Shown here: positions 57,541-64,000 of the stretch, piece after piece | Position numbering within the stretch: the stretch's first letter is position 1 | Layout of the letters: the number at the start of each line of letters is the position of its first letter | Assembly (NCBI RefSeq): GCF_024397915.1 | Contig: NZ_CP073347.1 | Coordinates: 2,976,001 to 3,040,000 of the forward strand | Direction: 5' to 3' | DNA length: 64,000 nt | DNA from: Marinobacterium rhizophilum | Lineage (GTDB): Bacteria; Pseudomonadota; Gammaproteobacteria; Pseudomonadales; Balneatricaceae | Translations under genes and position numbers: made by a program | The notes under the pieces: generated by a model | What the model saw: the letters and a program-made list of their open reading frames with translations, nothing else | Databases searched by the model: none | Told to the model about the DNA's origin: nothing

Positions 57541-58890
57541 ATGGCGAAGAAGCTGTTTATCAAAACCCATGGCTGCCAGATGAACGAATATGATTCGTCC
57601 CGCATGGCGGATCTGCTGGGTGAAAGCCATGCGCTGGAGCTGACAGACAACCCGGAAGATGCGGATGTGCTGCTGCTCAACACCTGTTCTATACGTGAAA
57701 AAGCCCAGGAGAAGGTATTCCACCAGCTGGGCCGCTGGCGCAAGCTGAAAGACCGCAACCCTGACCTCGTGATCGGCGTGGGCGGCTGCGTCGCCAGCCA
57801 GGAAGGCGATGCCATCTACCAGCGGGCGCCCTACGTGGACATGATTTTCGGCCCGCAAACCCTGCACCGCTTGCCGGAAATGATCGATCTGACCCACCAG
57901 GGCCAGAAGGGCGTGGTGGATGTCAGCTTCCCGGAAATCGAGAAATTCGATCACCTGCCAGCCCCCCGGGTCGAGGGTGCGGAAGCCTTTGTTTCGGTGA
58001 TGGAAGGCTGCAGCAAGTACTGCACCTTTTGCGTGGTGCCGTACACCCGTGGCGAGGAAGTCAGCCGCCCACTGGACAGCGTGCTGGCCGAATGCCAGGA
58101 ACTGGCCGAACAGGGCGTGCGTGAAGTGAACCTGCTGGGACAGAACGTCAATGCCTACCGCGGCGCCACCAGCGACGGCGACAGCGCGGACCTGGCCGAA
58201 CTGATCCGCCTGGTCGCCGCCATTGAGGGTATCGACCGCATTCGCTTCACCACGTCCCACCCGGTGGAGTTCAGCGACAGTCTGATCGACGTCTATGCCG
58301 AGGTGCCGGAGCTGGTCAGCCACCTGCACCTGCCGGTACAGAGCGGCTCGGACAAGATCCTCATGGCCATGAAACGCGGCCATACGGCACTGGAGTACAA
58401 GTCCAAGCTGCGGCGTATCCGCAAGCTGCGCCCGGACATCAGTTTCTCGTCGGATTTCATCGTCGGCTTCCCCGGCGAAACCGACAGCGACTTCGAAGCC
58501 ACCATGAACCTGATCCAGGACATCGGTTTCGACCACTCCTTCAGCTTCGTCTACAGCCGCCGCCCGGGAACGCCCGCCGCCGATCTGCCGGATACCGTAT
58601 CGGAAGACACCAAGAAGCAGCATCTGAAAATCCTGCAGGATCGCATTATCCAGCAGGCAATGGGGATCAGCCGCCGCATGGTGGGCACGGTGCAGCGTAT
58701 CCTGGTGAACGGTTATTCGAAGAAAGACCCGGGCGAACTGTCTGGCCGCACCGAAAACAACCGTGTCGTCAACTTCCGCTCCACCAACCCGGATTTGATC
58801 GGCCACTTTGCCGATATCCGGATTCTGGACGCTTACGCCAACTCCCTTCGCGGGGAACTGATCGGCTCGGAGCTTGATCAAACGCACTGA
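57541..58890 (+). CDS. miaB: tRNA-2-methylthio-N6-dimethylallyladenosine synthase
   Basis: Radical-SAM methylthiotransferase that adds a methylthio group at C2 of i6A37 in tRNAs reading UNN codons. The N-terminal domain binds one cluster (THGCQMNEYDSSRM, LLNTCSIREKAQEKVF, VGGCVASQEG); the radical-SAM Cys-x3-Cys-x2-Cys is EGCSKYCTFCVVPYTRGEE near residue 157; a TRAM domain closes the protein. Length 449 is normal. First gene of the miaB-phoH-ybeY-corC-lnt series. Confidence 0.98.
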   Translation: MAKKLFIKTHGCQMNEYDSSRMADLLGESHALELTDNPEDADVLLLNTCSIREKAQEKVFHQLGRWRKLKDRNPDLVIGVGGCVASQEGDAIYQRAPYVDMIFGPQTLHRLPEMIDLTHQGQKGVVDVSFPEIEKFDHLPAPRVEGAEAFVSVMEGCSKYCTFCVVPYTRGEEVSRPLDSVLAECQELAEQGVREVNLLGQNVNAYRGATSDGDSADLAELIRLVAAIEGIDRIRFTTSHPVEFSDSLIDVYAEVPELVSHLHLPVQSGSDKILMAMKRGHTALEYKSKLRRIRKLRPDISFSSDFIVGFPGETDSDFEATMNLIQDIGFDHSFSFVYSRRPGTPAADLPDTVSEDTKKQHLKILQDRIIQQAMGISRRMVGTVQRILVNGYSKKDPGELSGRTENNRVVNFRSTNPDLIGHFADIRILDAYANSLRGELIGSELDQTH

Positions 58891-58949
58891 ATGCGAACTC
58901 TGTAACCGCAGGGTGACTTTTCCCCTGCGCTTACCGACTAGGAGCTAAA

Positions 58950-59957
58950 TTGAACACAGCGCAAACGCTACGCCTGACCCTCGAACCCGACAACATCGAA
59001 CACCTGGCCAACCTGTGCGGCCAGCTCGATGAACACCTCAAACTGATCGAACAGCGCCTGCATATTGAGATCCGTAATCGCGGCAATCACTTTCAGCTGA
59101 TTGGCGACCTGGAGATCGTGCGCGTTGTCGCCGAGATGCTGCAGAACCTCTACAAGGAAGCCGCCACCGGTGTACAGCTGACACCCGAAGCCGTGCACCT
59201 GCAGCTGCAGCAGTCCGGGGTCGAACGGATGCAGAACCGTATCGACCAGACCGCCATGGACGTCAGCATCCGCACCAAGAAAGTCCATATACGTCCGCGC
59301 GGAGAGAACCAGCAGCAGTATGTGCGTGCCATTCGCACCCGGGATATCAACTTTGGCATCGGCCCCGCCGGTACCGGCAAGACCTACCTGGCCGTGGCCT
59401 GCGCCGTGGAAGCCCTGGAGCGTGAAGAAGTCAGCCGCATCCTGCTGGTGCGTCCCGCGGTTGAAGCCGGCGAAAAACTCGGCTTTTTGCCGGGCGACCT
59501 GTCCCAGAAGGTGGACCCCTACCTACGCCCGCTGTACGACGCCCTCTATGAAATGCTGGGGTTTGAGCGCGTCACCAAGCTGATCGAGCGCAACATCATC
59601 GAGGTGGCACCGCTGGCCTACATGCGTGGCCGCACGCTGAACGGCTCCTTTGTGATTCTGGACGAGAGCCAGAACACGACCCGAGAGCAGATGAAAATGT
59701 TCCTCACCCGTATCGGCTTTGGCTCCACCGCTGTCATTACCGGCGATATCACCCAGGTCGACCTGCCCAAGCACATCCAGTCCGGCCTGCTGCACGCCAT
59801 GGAAGTACTTGGGAGTGTCGAGGAAATCGGTTTCACCCACTTCTCGGCCAAGGACGTCGTGCGCCACCCGTTGGTGCAGCACATAGTGCGGGCCTACGAG
59901 CGCTACGAACAGGCGCAGGAAGCCAGCAGCAATCCCAAAGGAGTTACCCCATCGTGA
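58950..59957 (+). CDS. ybeZ: PhoH-like ATPase (YbeZ), TTG start
   Basis: PhoH-family P-loop ATPase, thought to act with YbeY in rRNA maturation. The 335 residues contain an N-terminal KH-like part, the Walker A motif GIGPAGTGKTYLAVACAVEA near residue 138, and Walker B FVILDESQNTTREQMKMFL. The start is TTG at 58950 with AGGAG six bases before it. It overlaps ybeY by 4 bp (GTGA) and follows miaB after 59 bp, the usual order. Confidence 0.95.
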   Translation: MNTAQTLRLTLEPDNIEHLANLCGQLDEHLKLIEQRLHIEIRNRGNHFQLIGDLEIVRVVAEMLQNLYKEAATGVQLTPEAVHLQLQQSGVERMQNRIDQTAMDVSIRTKKVHIRPRGENQQQYVRAIRTRDINFGIGPAGTGKTYLAVACAVEALEREEVSRILLVRPAVEAGEKLGFLPGDLSQKVDPYLRPLYDALYEMLGFERVTKLIERNIIEVAPLAYMRGRTLNGSFVILDESQNTTREQMKMFLTRIGFGSTAVITGDITQVDLPKHIQSGLLHAMEVLGSVEEIGFTHFSAKDVVRHPLVQHIVRAYERYEQAQEASSNPKGVTPS

Positions 59958-60409
59958 AGCCCTGCGTTGAATTGCAACTGGCCTGCGATGCACCCGGTAT
60001 TCCGAACGAAACACAGCTCCAGGGCTGGGTCGAAACCGCTCTGCGGGGCCGCTACGAGGGCGGTGAACTCTGCATTCGTGTCGTCGAGCGCAGCGAGAGC
60101 CAGGCGCTGAACCTGCAGTACCGCGGCAAGGACAAGCCCACCAACGTGCTGTCCTTCCCGTTCGAGGTGCCAGATGGTATCGAGCTGGACCTGCTCGGCG
60201 ACCTGGTTATCTGCGCCGAGGTGGTGGCGAGCGAAGCCGCCGAGCAGCAAAAACCACTGCCTGATCACTGGGCGCATCTGGTTATTCACGGAACCTTGCA
60301 TCTGCTGGGTTACGATCATATAAAGGACGAGGATGCCGAAGAGATGGAAACGCTGGAGCGGCAATTGCTCGCCAGCCTGTCCATCCCGGATCCTTACCAG
60401 GAACGCTAA
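59954..60409 (+). CDS. ybeY: Endoribonuclease YbeY, GTG start
   Basis: Zinc endoribonuclease for 16S rRNA 3'-end maturation and ribosome quality control. The 151 residues end with the metal motif VIHGTLHLLGYDHIKDEDAE (three histidines), and contain RGKDKPTNVLSFPFEVPDG near residue 55. The start is GTG at 59954, overlapping phoH by 4 bp, in line with translational coupling. Confidence 0.96.
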   Translation: MKPCVELQLACDAPGIPNETQLQGWVETALRGRYEGGELCIRVVERSESQALNLQYRGKDKPTNVLSFPFEVPDGIELDLLGDLVICAEVVASEAAEQQKPLPDHWAHLVIHGTLHLLGYDHIKDEDAEEMETLERQLLASLSIPDPYQER

Positions 60410-60421
60410 TCGAGGAACACC

Positions 60422-61264
60422 ATGAGCGTTGACCGAACGGGAGGCCAACCCCGAAGTTGGTTTGGCCGCCTTGCCCAGGCTTTTGCCGACGAACCCCGTA
60501 GCCAGGAAGACCTGCTCTACCTGCTGCGCGAATCTGTAGAGGACAATGTCCTAAGCCTCGAAGCCCTCGGCATTATCGAAGGCGCCATGCAGGTGGCCGA
60601 AATGCAGGTACGCGATGTCATGGTGCCGCGCTCGCAAATGGTCGTCGTACAGGTGGAGCAGTCGCCGCGCGACTTTCTGCCCCTGATCATCTCCAGTGCC
60701 CACAGCCGTTTCCCGGTCATCGGCGAAAGCCCCGACGAAGTGCTGGGTATACTGCTGGCCAAGGAACTGCTGCCACTGATCCTCGAGGACAACAGCGACA
60801 ACTTCGATATCCGCAATGCCCTGCGCCCGGTGACGGTGATTCCCGAATCCAAGCGGCTTAACACCCTGCTGCAGGAATTCCGCGCTACCCGCAACCACAT
60901 GGCGGTGGTGGTGGACGAGTACGGCGGTATCGCCGGCCTCATCACCATCGAGGACGTGCTGGAGCAGATCGTCGGTGAAATCGAAGATGAAACGGATATC
61001 GACGACGATGACGGCAACATCCGACCGTTTGACGACAACGGTTTTATCGTCAAGGCGCTGACCCCCATCGAGGACTTTAACGAGTATTTCGATGTCGGCC
61101 TGCCCGACGATGACTTCGACACCATTGGCGGCCTCGTCACCCAGCGCTTCGGACACCTGCCGCGCAAGGATGAAAGCGTCGAGCTGGACGTCTTCACCAT
61201 CAAGGTGCTGTCCGCCGACAACCGTCGTATCCGTCTGCTGCAGGTCAGCCGCCAGCCCCGTTAA
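60422..61264 (+). CDS. corC: CorC/HlyC family CBS-domain protein
   Basis: Cytoplasmic protein with two CBS domains (about 65-185, VRDVMVPRSQMVVVQ to VVDEYGGIAGLITIEDVLEQ) and a C-terminal CorC/HlyC transporter-associated domain (from about 205, FDVGLPDDDFDTIGGLVTQR). Linked in other bacteria to magnesium and cobalt efflux. The 280 residues fit CorC (YbeX). Sits between ybeY and lnt as in E. coli, gaps of 12 and 14 bp. Confidence 0.94.
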   Translation: MSVDRTGGQPRSWFGRLAQAFADEPRSQEDLLYLLRESVEDNVLSLEALGIIEGAMQVAEMQVRDVMVPRSQMVVVQVEQSPRDFLPLIISSAHSRFPVIGESPDEVLGILLAKELLPLILEDNSDNFDIRNALRPVTVIPESKRLNTLLQEFRATRNHMAVVVDEYGGIAGLITIEDVLEQIVGEIEDETDIDDDDGNIRPFDDNGFIVKALTPIEDFNEYFDVGLPDDDFDTIGGLVTQRFGHLPRKDESVELDVFTIKVLSADNRRIRLLQVSRQPR

Positions 61265-61278
61265 TCCCGGAAGCCCCT

Positions 61279-62808
61279 ATGTTCGCGATGGACCGCGCTG
61301 CCCCGTTCTGGCTCAGAGCGCTGGCAGCGACCCTCGCCGGCGGCCTGACGCCGCTGGCTTTTGCCCCCTTCGATATCTGGCCACTGGCGCTGATTGCGCC
61401 GGCGCTGCTGTGGCTGTGCCTGCGCGATCAGCCCGCGCGCTCGGCGGCCTGGCTCGGCTGGCTGTTTGGCCTCGGTTTTTACGGCGCCGGCGTCTCCTGG
61501 GTGTACGTCAGCATCCATACCTTTGGTAATGCATCGGTGCTGCTGGCCGGGCTGCTCACCGCCGCCTTCGTCGCGGCACTGGCGCTGCTCGGCGCCGCCC
61601 AGGGCTGGATGTACGGTCGCCTGTTTGGACGCGGTACCGGCCAGTGGCTGGGGTTTGTCGGTCTCTGGCTGATCTGGGAGTGGATTCGCAGCTGGCTGCT
61701 GACCGGTTTTCCCTGGCTCTACCTGGGCTATCCGCTGATCGATACGCCGCTGGCGCTATGGGCACCGCTGGGCGGTGTCTGGGGGCTGAGCCTGATCGCC
61801 GTCCTGCTGGGCACCGGATGCTTGCAGCTGGTACTGGCCCGCACCACGGGCAGCCGCCTGCTGACCGCCGGCCTGCTCAGCCTGCCGCTGGCAGGTATCG
61901 CCCTGCTACCCTACAGCTGGACCCAGCCCAGCGGGGCACCCCTCAAGGTCGCACTGGTACAGGGCAATATCCCGCAGGAGCTGAAATGGGAGTCCGGCCG
62001 ACTGTTCGATATCCTGAGCCGCTACCAGCAGCTCAGCTGGCAGGCCGGCCAGGTTGATCTGCTGATCTGGCCGGAAACCGCGATCCCTTCAACCCTGTAC
62101 CGGGCCGAGCCTCAGCTGCGACCTTTTATCGAGGACCTGACCCGCCGCGGCACCGGCTTTATCGCCGGCCTGCCTTCGGTAGTGCCAGACGAGAATGACC
62201 CAAACCGCGGCGTCTACCACAACAGCCTGGCAGTGCTTGCACCGCAGACGGCGCTGTACCACAAGCAGCGGCTGGTGCCCTTCGGCGAGTATGTACCGCT
62301 GGAGTCCTGGCTACGCGGCCTGATCGATTTTTTCAACCTGCCCATGTCCGCCTTCAGTCTGCCCCAGGGTGAACAGCAACCACTGCCCTTTGGCTCACAC
62401 CGCATCGCCGCGGCGATCTGTTACGAGATTGCCTACCCCGAGCTGGTACGCCACTCAAGCCTTGCCTCCGACCTGTTGCTGACCGTCTCCAACGATACCT
62501 GGTTCGGACGCTCCATCGCACCGGACCAGCATCTGCAGATAGCCCGCATGCGCGCACTGGAAACCGGCCGCTGGCTGATCAGATCCACCAACAACGGCAT
62601 CAGCGCCCTGGTCGACAGCCAGGGCAAGGTGAATGCCCAGGCACCCCGCTACCAGAGCGCGGTACTGGTCGGCGAAGTACAGGGCATGCGCGGGCTCACG
62701 CCCTATCAGCGCAGCGGTGTCTGGCCGACACTGCTGCTTGCCCTGCTGTGCTGCGCGCTGGCCCGGGTTTCCCGGCGCCGCGCCGCCCGCCCCCTGACCC
62801 AGACCTGA
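61279..62808 (+). CDS. lnt: Apolipoprotein N-acyltransferase
   Basis: Last step of lipoprotein maturation: N-acylation of the lipid-modified cysteine in the inner membrane. The 509 residues have an N-terminal part with about six membrane segments and a periplasmic nitrilase domain from about 225: catalytic Glu in DLLIWPETAIPSTLY, Lys in LYHKQRLVPFGEYVP, Cys in IAAICYEIAYPELV. A C-terminal hydrophobic segment follows. Serves the many lipoproteins coded in this window (FlgO, FlgP, AcrA, OprM and others). Confidence 0.96.
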   Translation: MFAMDRAAPFWLRALAATLAGGLTPLAFAPFDIWPLALIAPALLWLCLRDQPARSAAWLGWLFGLGFYGAGVSWVYVSIHTFGNASVLLAGLLTAAFVAALALLGAAQGWMYGRLFGRGTGQWLGFVGLWLIWEWIRSWLLTGFPWLYLGYPLIDTPLALWAPLGGVWGLSLIAVLLGTGCLQLVLARTTGSRLLTAGLLSLPLAGIALLPYSWTQPSGAPLKVALVQGNIPQELKWESGRLFDILSRYQQLSWQAGQVDLLIWPETAIPSTLYRAEPQLRPFIEDLTRRGTGFIAGLPSVVPDENDPNRGVYHNSLAVLAPQTALYHKQRLVPFGEYVPLESWLRGLIDFFNLPMSAFSLPQGEQQPLPFGSHRIAAAICYEIAYPELVRHSSLASDLLLTVSNDTWFGRSIAPDQHLQIARMRALETGRWLIRSTNNGISALVDSQGKVNAQAPRYQSAVLVGEVQGMRGLTPYQRSGVWPTLLLALLCCALARVSRRRAARPLTQT

Positions 62809-62887
62809 AACCCGCAGGCAAGGCCGACAAATCCCCGGAACCTGCTAGGCTGCAAGGCATAGATGTGACCTTGATGGAGGTGCCCAG

Positions 62888-63205
62888 ATGGCCGAGTCAA
62901 AGCTTCCGAAAAACTACGTGAAATTCCGCAGCCGCTACCGCAGCATTGCGGGCGCGCTGGACGACCTGGGACGGACAGTGCGTGAAGCCGGCCCACTGGA
63001 TGAAAAAAGCGCGCAGCTAATCCAGCTCGCCGTCGCGGCCAGCACAGGCTCGGAAGGTGCCGTACACAGCCATTGCCGCCGCGCCCTTGAAGCCGGCGCC
63101 AGCCAGGATGAAATCCGCCACGCAATCGTCCTGCTCACCAGCACCCTGGGGTTCCCCGCCATGATGGCGGCGCTCAGCTGGGTCGAGGACATTCTGGACG
63201 ACTAA
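62888..63205 (+). CDS. Carboxymuconolactone decarboxylase (CMD)-like protein
   Basis: A small helical protein of 105 residues with the CMD/AhpD-like core: LIQLAVAASTGSEGAVHSHC and RRALEAGASQDEIRHAIVLL. The AhpD-type Cys-x2-Cys redox motif is absent (only one cysteine, HSHC), so an AhpD-like peroxidase partner role is unlikely. Substrate unknown. Lies 79 bp after lnt. Its 3' end is partly duplicated downstream. Confidence 0.85.
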   Translation: MAESKLPKNYVKFRSRYRSIAGALDDLGRTVREAGPLDEKSAQLIQLAVAASTGSEGAVHSHCRRALEAGASQDEIRHAIVLLTSTLGFPAMMAALSWVEDILDD

Positions 63206-63256
63206 ACGCCTTGACCTCGGCACAGCGCGCACACCCGATGCGCCAGCCGGCTAAAT

Positions 63257-63346
63257 ATGCGATCCATCGTGCTGCTCACCAGCACCCTGGGACCCGCCAC
63301 CATGATGGCGGCGCTCAGCTGGGTGAGGGATATTCTGGACGACTAG
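63257..63346 (+). pseudogene. Partial duplicate of the 3' end of the CMD gene
   Basis: Bases 63266-63346 align over 81 bases with 63125-63205, the last 27 codons of the CMD gene, and run in the same frame: IVLLTSTLG, MMAALSW and DILDD are retained, while FPA has become PAT through balanced frameshifts. The fragment opens with ATG 63257 (MRS then IVLL) and ends TAG. It is probably a decayed tandem duplication; a 29-residue peptide cannot form the CMD fold. Confidence 0.85.
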
Positions 63347-63413
63347 ATTCGCTGCAGCACATCAGGCCCTGCACTCCAGCCCGCCGCAAGCTGCCGATGC
63401 AAGAAGATGCCCG

Positions 63414-63845
63414 TCAAAACAGCAGGGCATCGGCAAACAGGATAACGACGAGGTAACGCAGCCCCTTGCCGATGCCCACCAGCAGCACGAAAAGACTCAG
63501 CCGCACCCGCATGATGCCGCCGATAAAGGTCAGTGCATCACCGCCGATGGGTAGCCAGGCCAGCAGCAGACTCCAGACGCCAAAGCGCTGAAACCAGCGC
63601 TGCGCCCGCTCAAGCTCACCGGCCTTGACGGGAAACCAGCGGCGCTCGCGATAGTGCAGCATGTACAGCCCCAGCCACCAGTTCACCACCGCACCCAGGG
63701 TGTTGCCCGCTGTCGCGATAAGCCACAACCAGCCCCAGCTGGCGGGCTGCTCGGCCAGCAGTACGGCCAGGTACACCTCGGAGTAAAATGGCAGAATGGT
63801 GGCAGCGGCAAAGGCCCCGCCAAACAGCAGCAAATATTCAGTCAT
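63414..63845 (-). CDS. YqaA-like DedA-related membrane protein
   Basis: Inner-membrane protein of 143 residues related to the short YqaA/SNARE-associated (DedA-like) family. Hydrophobic segments occur at about 3-30, 38-58 and 90-140. Conserved-looking features are FYSEVYLAVLL near 20-30, the NTLGAVVNWWLGLYM segment near 48-62 and WLPIGGDALTFIGGIMRV near 97-114. Function unknown; family members take part in lipid transport or membrane homeostasis. It lies 12 bp after the amidotransferase gene, co-directional. Confidence 0.85.
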   Translation of the reverse strand: MTEYLLLFGGAFAAATILPFYSEVYLAVLLAEQPASWGWLWLIATAGNTLGAVVNWWLGLYMLHYRERRWFPVKAGELERAQRWFQRFGVWSLLLAWLPIGGDALTFIGGIMRVRLSLFVLLVGIGKGLRYLVVILFADALLF

Positions 63846-63857
63846 CGTTGGCCATCG

Positions 63858-64000
63858 TTAGTCGTCATCAAGAGATTCAGGCGTACTGGCCCTGGCGCAG
63901 TCGATCAGATGACGAAACAGACGCCGCTGCACCGCGAGATACGGCAGGTATTCCGGATGCCACTGCACCCCCAGGATCAGGCGGCCCTGCTCGCACTCCA
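63858..64000 (-). CDS. Class I glutamine amidotransferase-like hydrolase, C-terminus
   Basis: Only the last 47 codons are in the window, ending TAA at 63858. The sequence GRLILGVQWHPEYLPYLAVQ holds the His-x-Glu pair (HPE) of the catalytic triad of class I glutamine amidotransferases, of the type gamma-glutamyl-GABA hydrolase (PuuD-like, peptidase C26). The start lies beyond the right edge. Confidence 0.7.
   Translation of the reverse strand, partial: ECEQGRLILGVQWHPEYLPYLAVQRRLFRHLIDCARASTPESLDDD

Overview
The window is about 64 kb of GC-rich chromosome with dense housekeeping genes. It most resembles a marine gammaproteobacterium of the Oceanospirillales/Pseudomonadales type. Pointers are the gammaproteobacterial order from rpsB to pcm, a FabY-type fatty-acid initiation synthase as in Pseudomonas, a RegB/RegA redox pair, FlgO/FlgP/FlgT of the Vibrio-type polar flagellum, and the EpmA/EpmB EF-P modification system. 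No rRNA, tRNA, prophage, insertion sequence or CRISPR array was recognised. All names rest on reading motifs, length and gene order; no database search was run.

Region 1 (1-26,020, all minus strand) reads, in transcription order, rpsB, tsf, pyrH, frr, uppS, cdsA, rseP, bamA, skp, lpxD, fabZ, lpxA, lpxB, rnhB, dnaE, accA, tilS, pyrG, eno, ftsB, truD, surE, pcm and a DUF368 membrane protein cut by the left edge. It couples translation, nucleotide supply, phospholipid and lipid A synthesis, outer-membrane assembly and replication. Four genes that usually sit inside this order are cleanly missing: dxr (between cdsA and rseP), ispD and ispF (between ftsB and truD), and kdsA (between pyrG and eno). 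The joint loss of three MEP-pathway genes is the most notable biological signal here.

Region 2 (26,021-33,211): map, glnD and a DUF1244 gene lead rightwards from a divergent promoter region shared with rpsB. Then come flgP and flgO (minus) facing flgT (plus), and a short ZapB-like coiled-coil gene.

Region 3 (33,212-39,582) opens with a roughly 460-bp mosaic of hairpin-forming intergenic repeats that ends in a bidirectional terminator. It is followed by an OmpA-family lipoprotein, fabY, a small lipoprotein, a TatD-family nuclease and prfC.

Region 4 (39,583-49,086) holds a TetR repressor and a complete RND efflux operon (acrA-acrB-oprM). A palindromic operator lies inside the pump promoter, and the outer-membrane channel gene carries an exact 33-bp tandem duplication. 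A RegB/RegA-type redox sensor pair and an ECF/CbiM-like membrane protein follow.

Region 5 (49,087-64,000) has a tightly coupled leuA-holD-rimI operon (minus), a PatB/MalY aminotransferase-like lyase, and the EF-P group efp-epmA (minus) with epmB (plus). Next are two small genes and the miaB-phoH-ybeY-corC-lnt run. The end carries a carboxymuconolactone-decarboxylase-like gene with a partial duplicate of its own 3' end, a YqaA-like membrane protein, and the C-terminus of a class I glutamine amidotransferase cut by the right edge.
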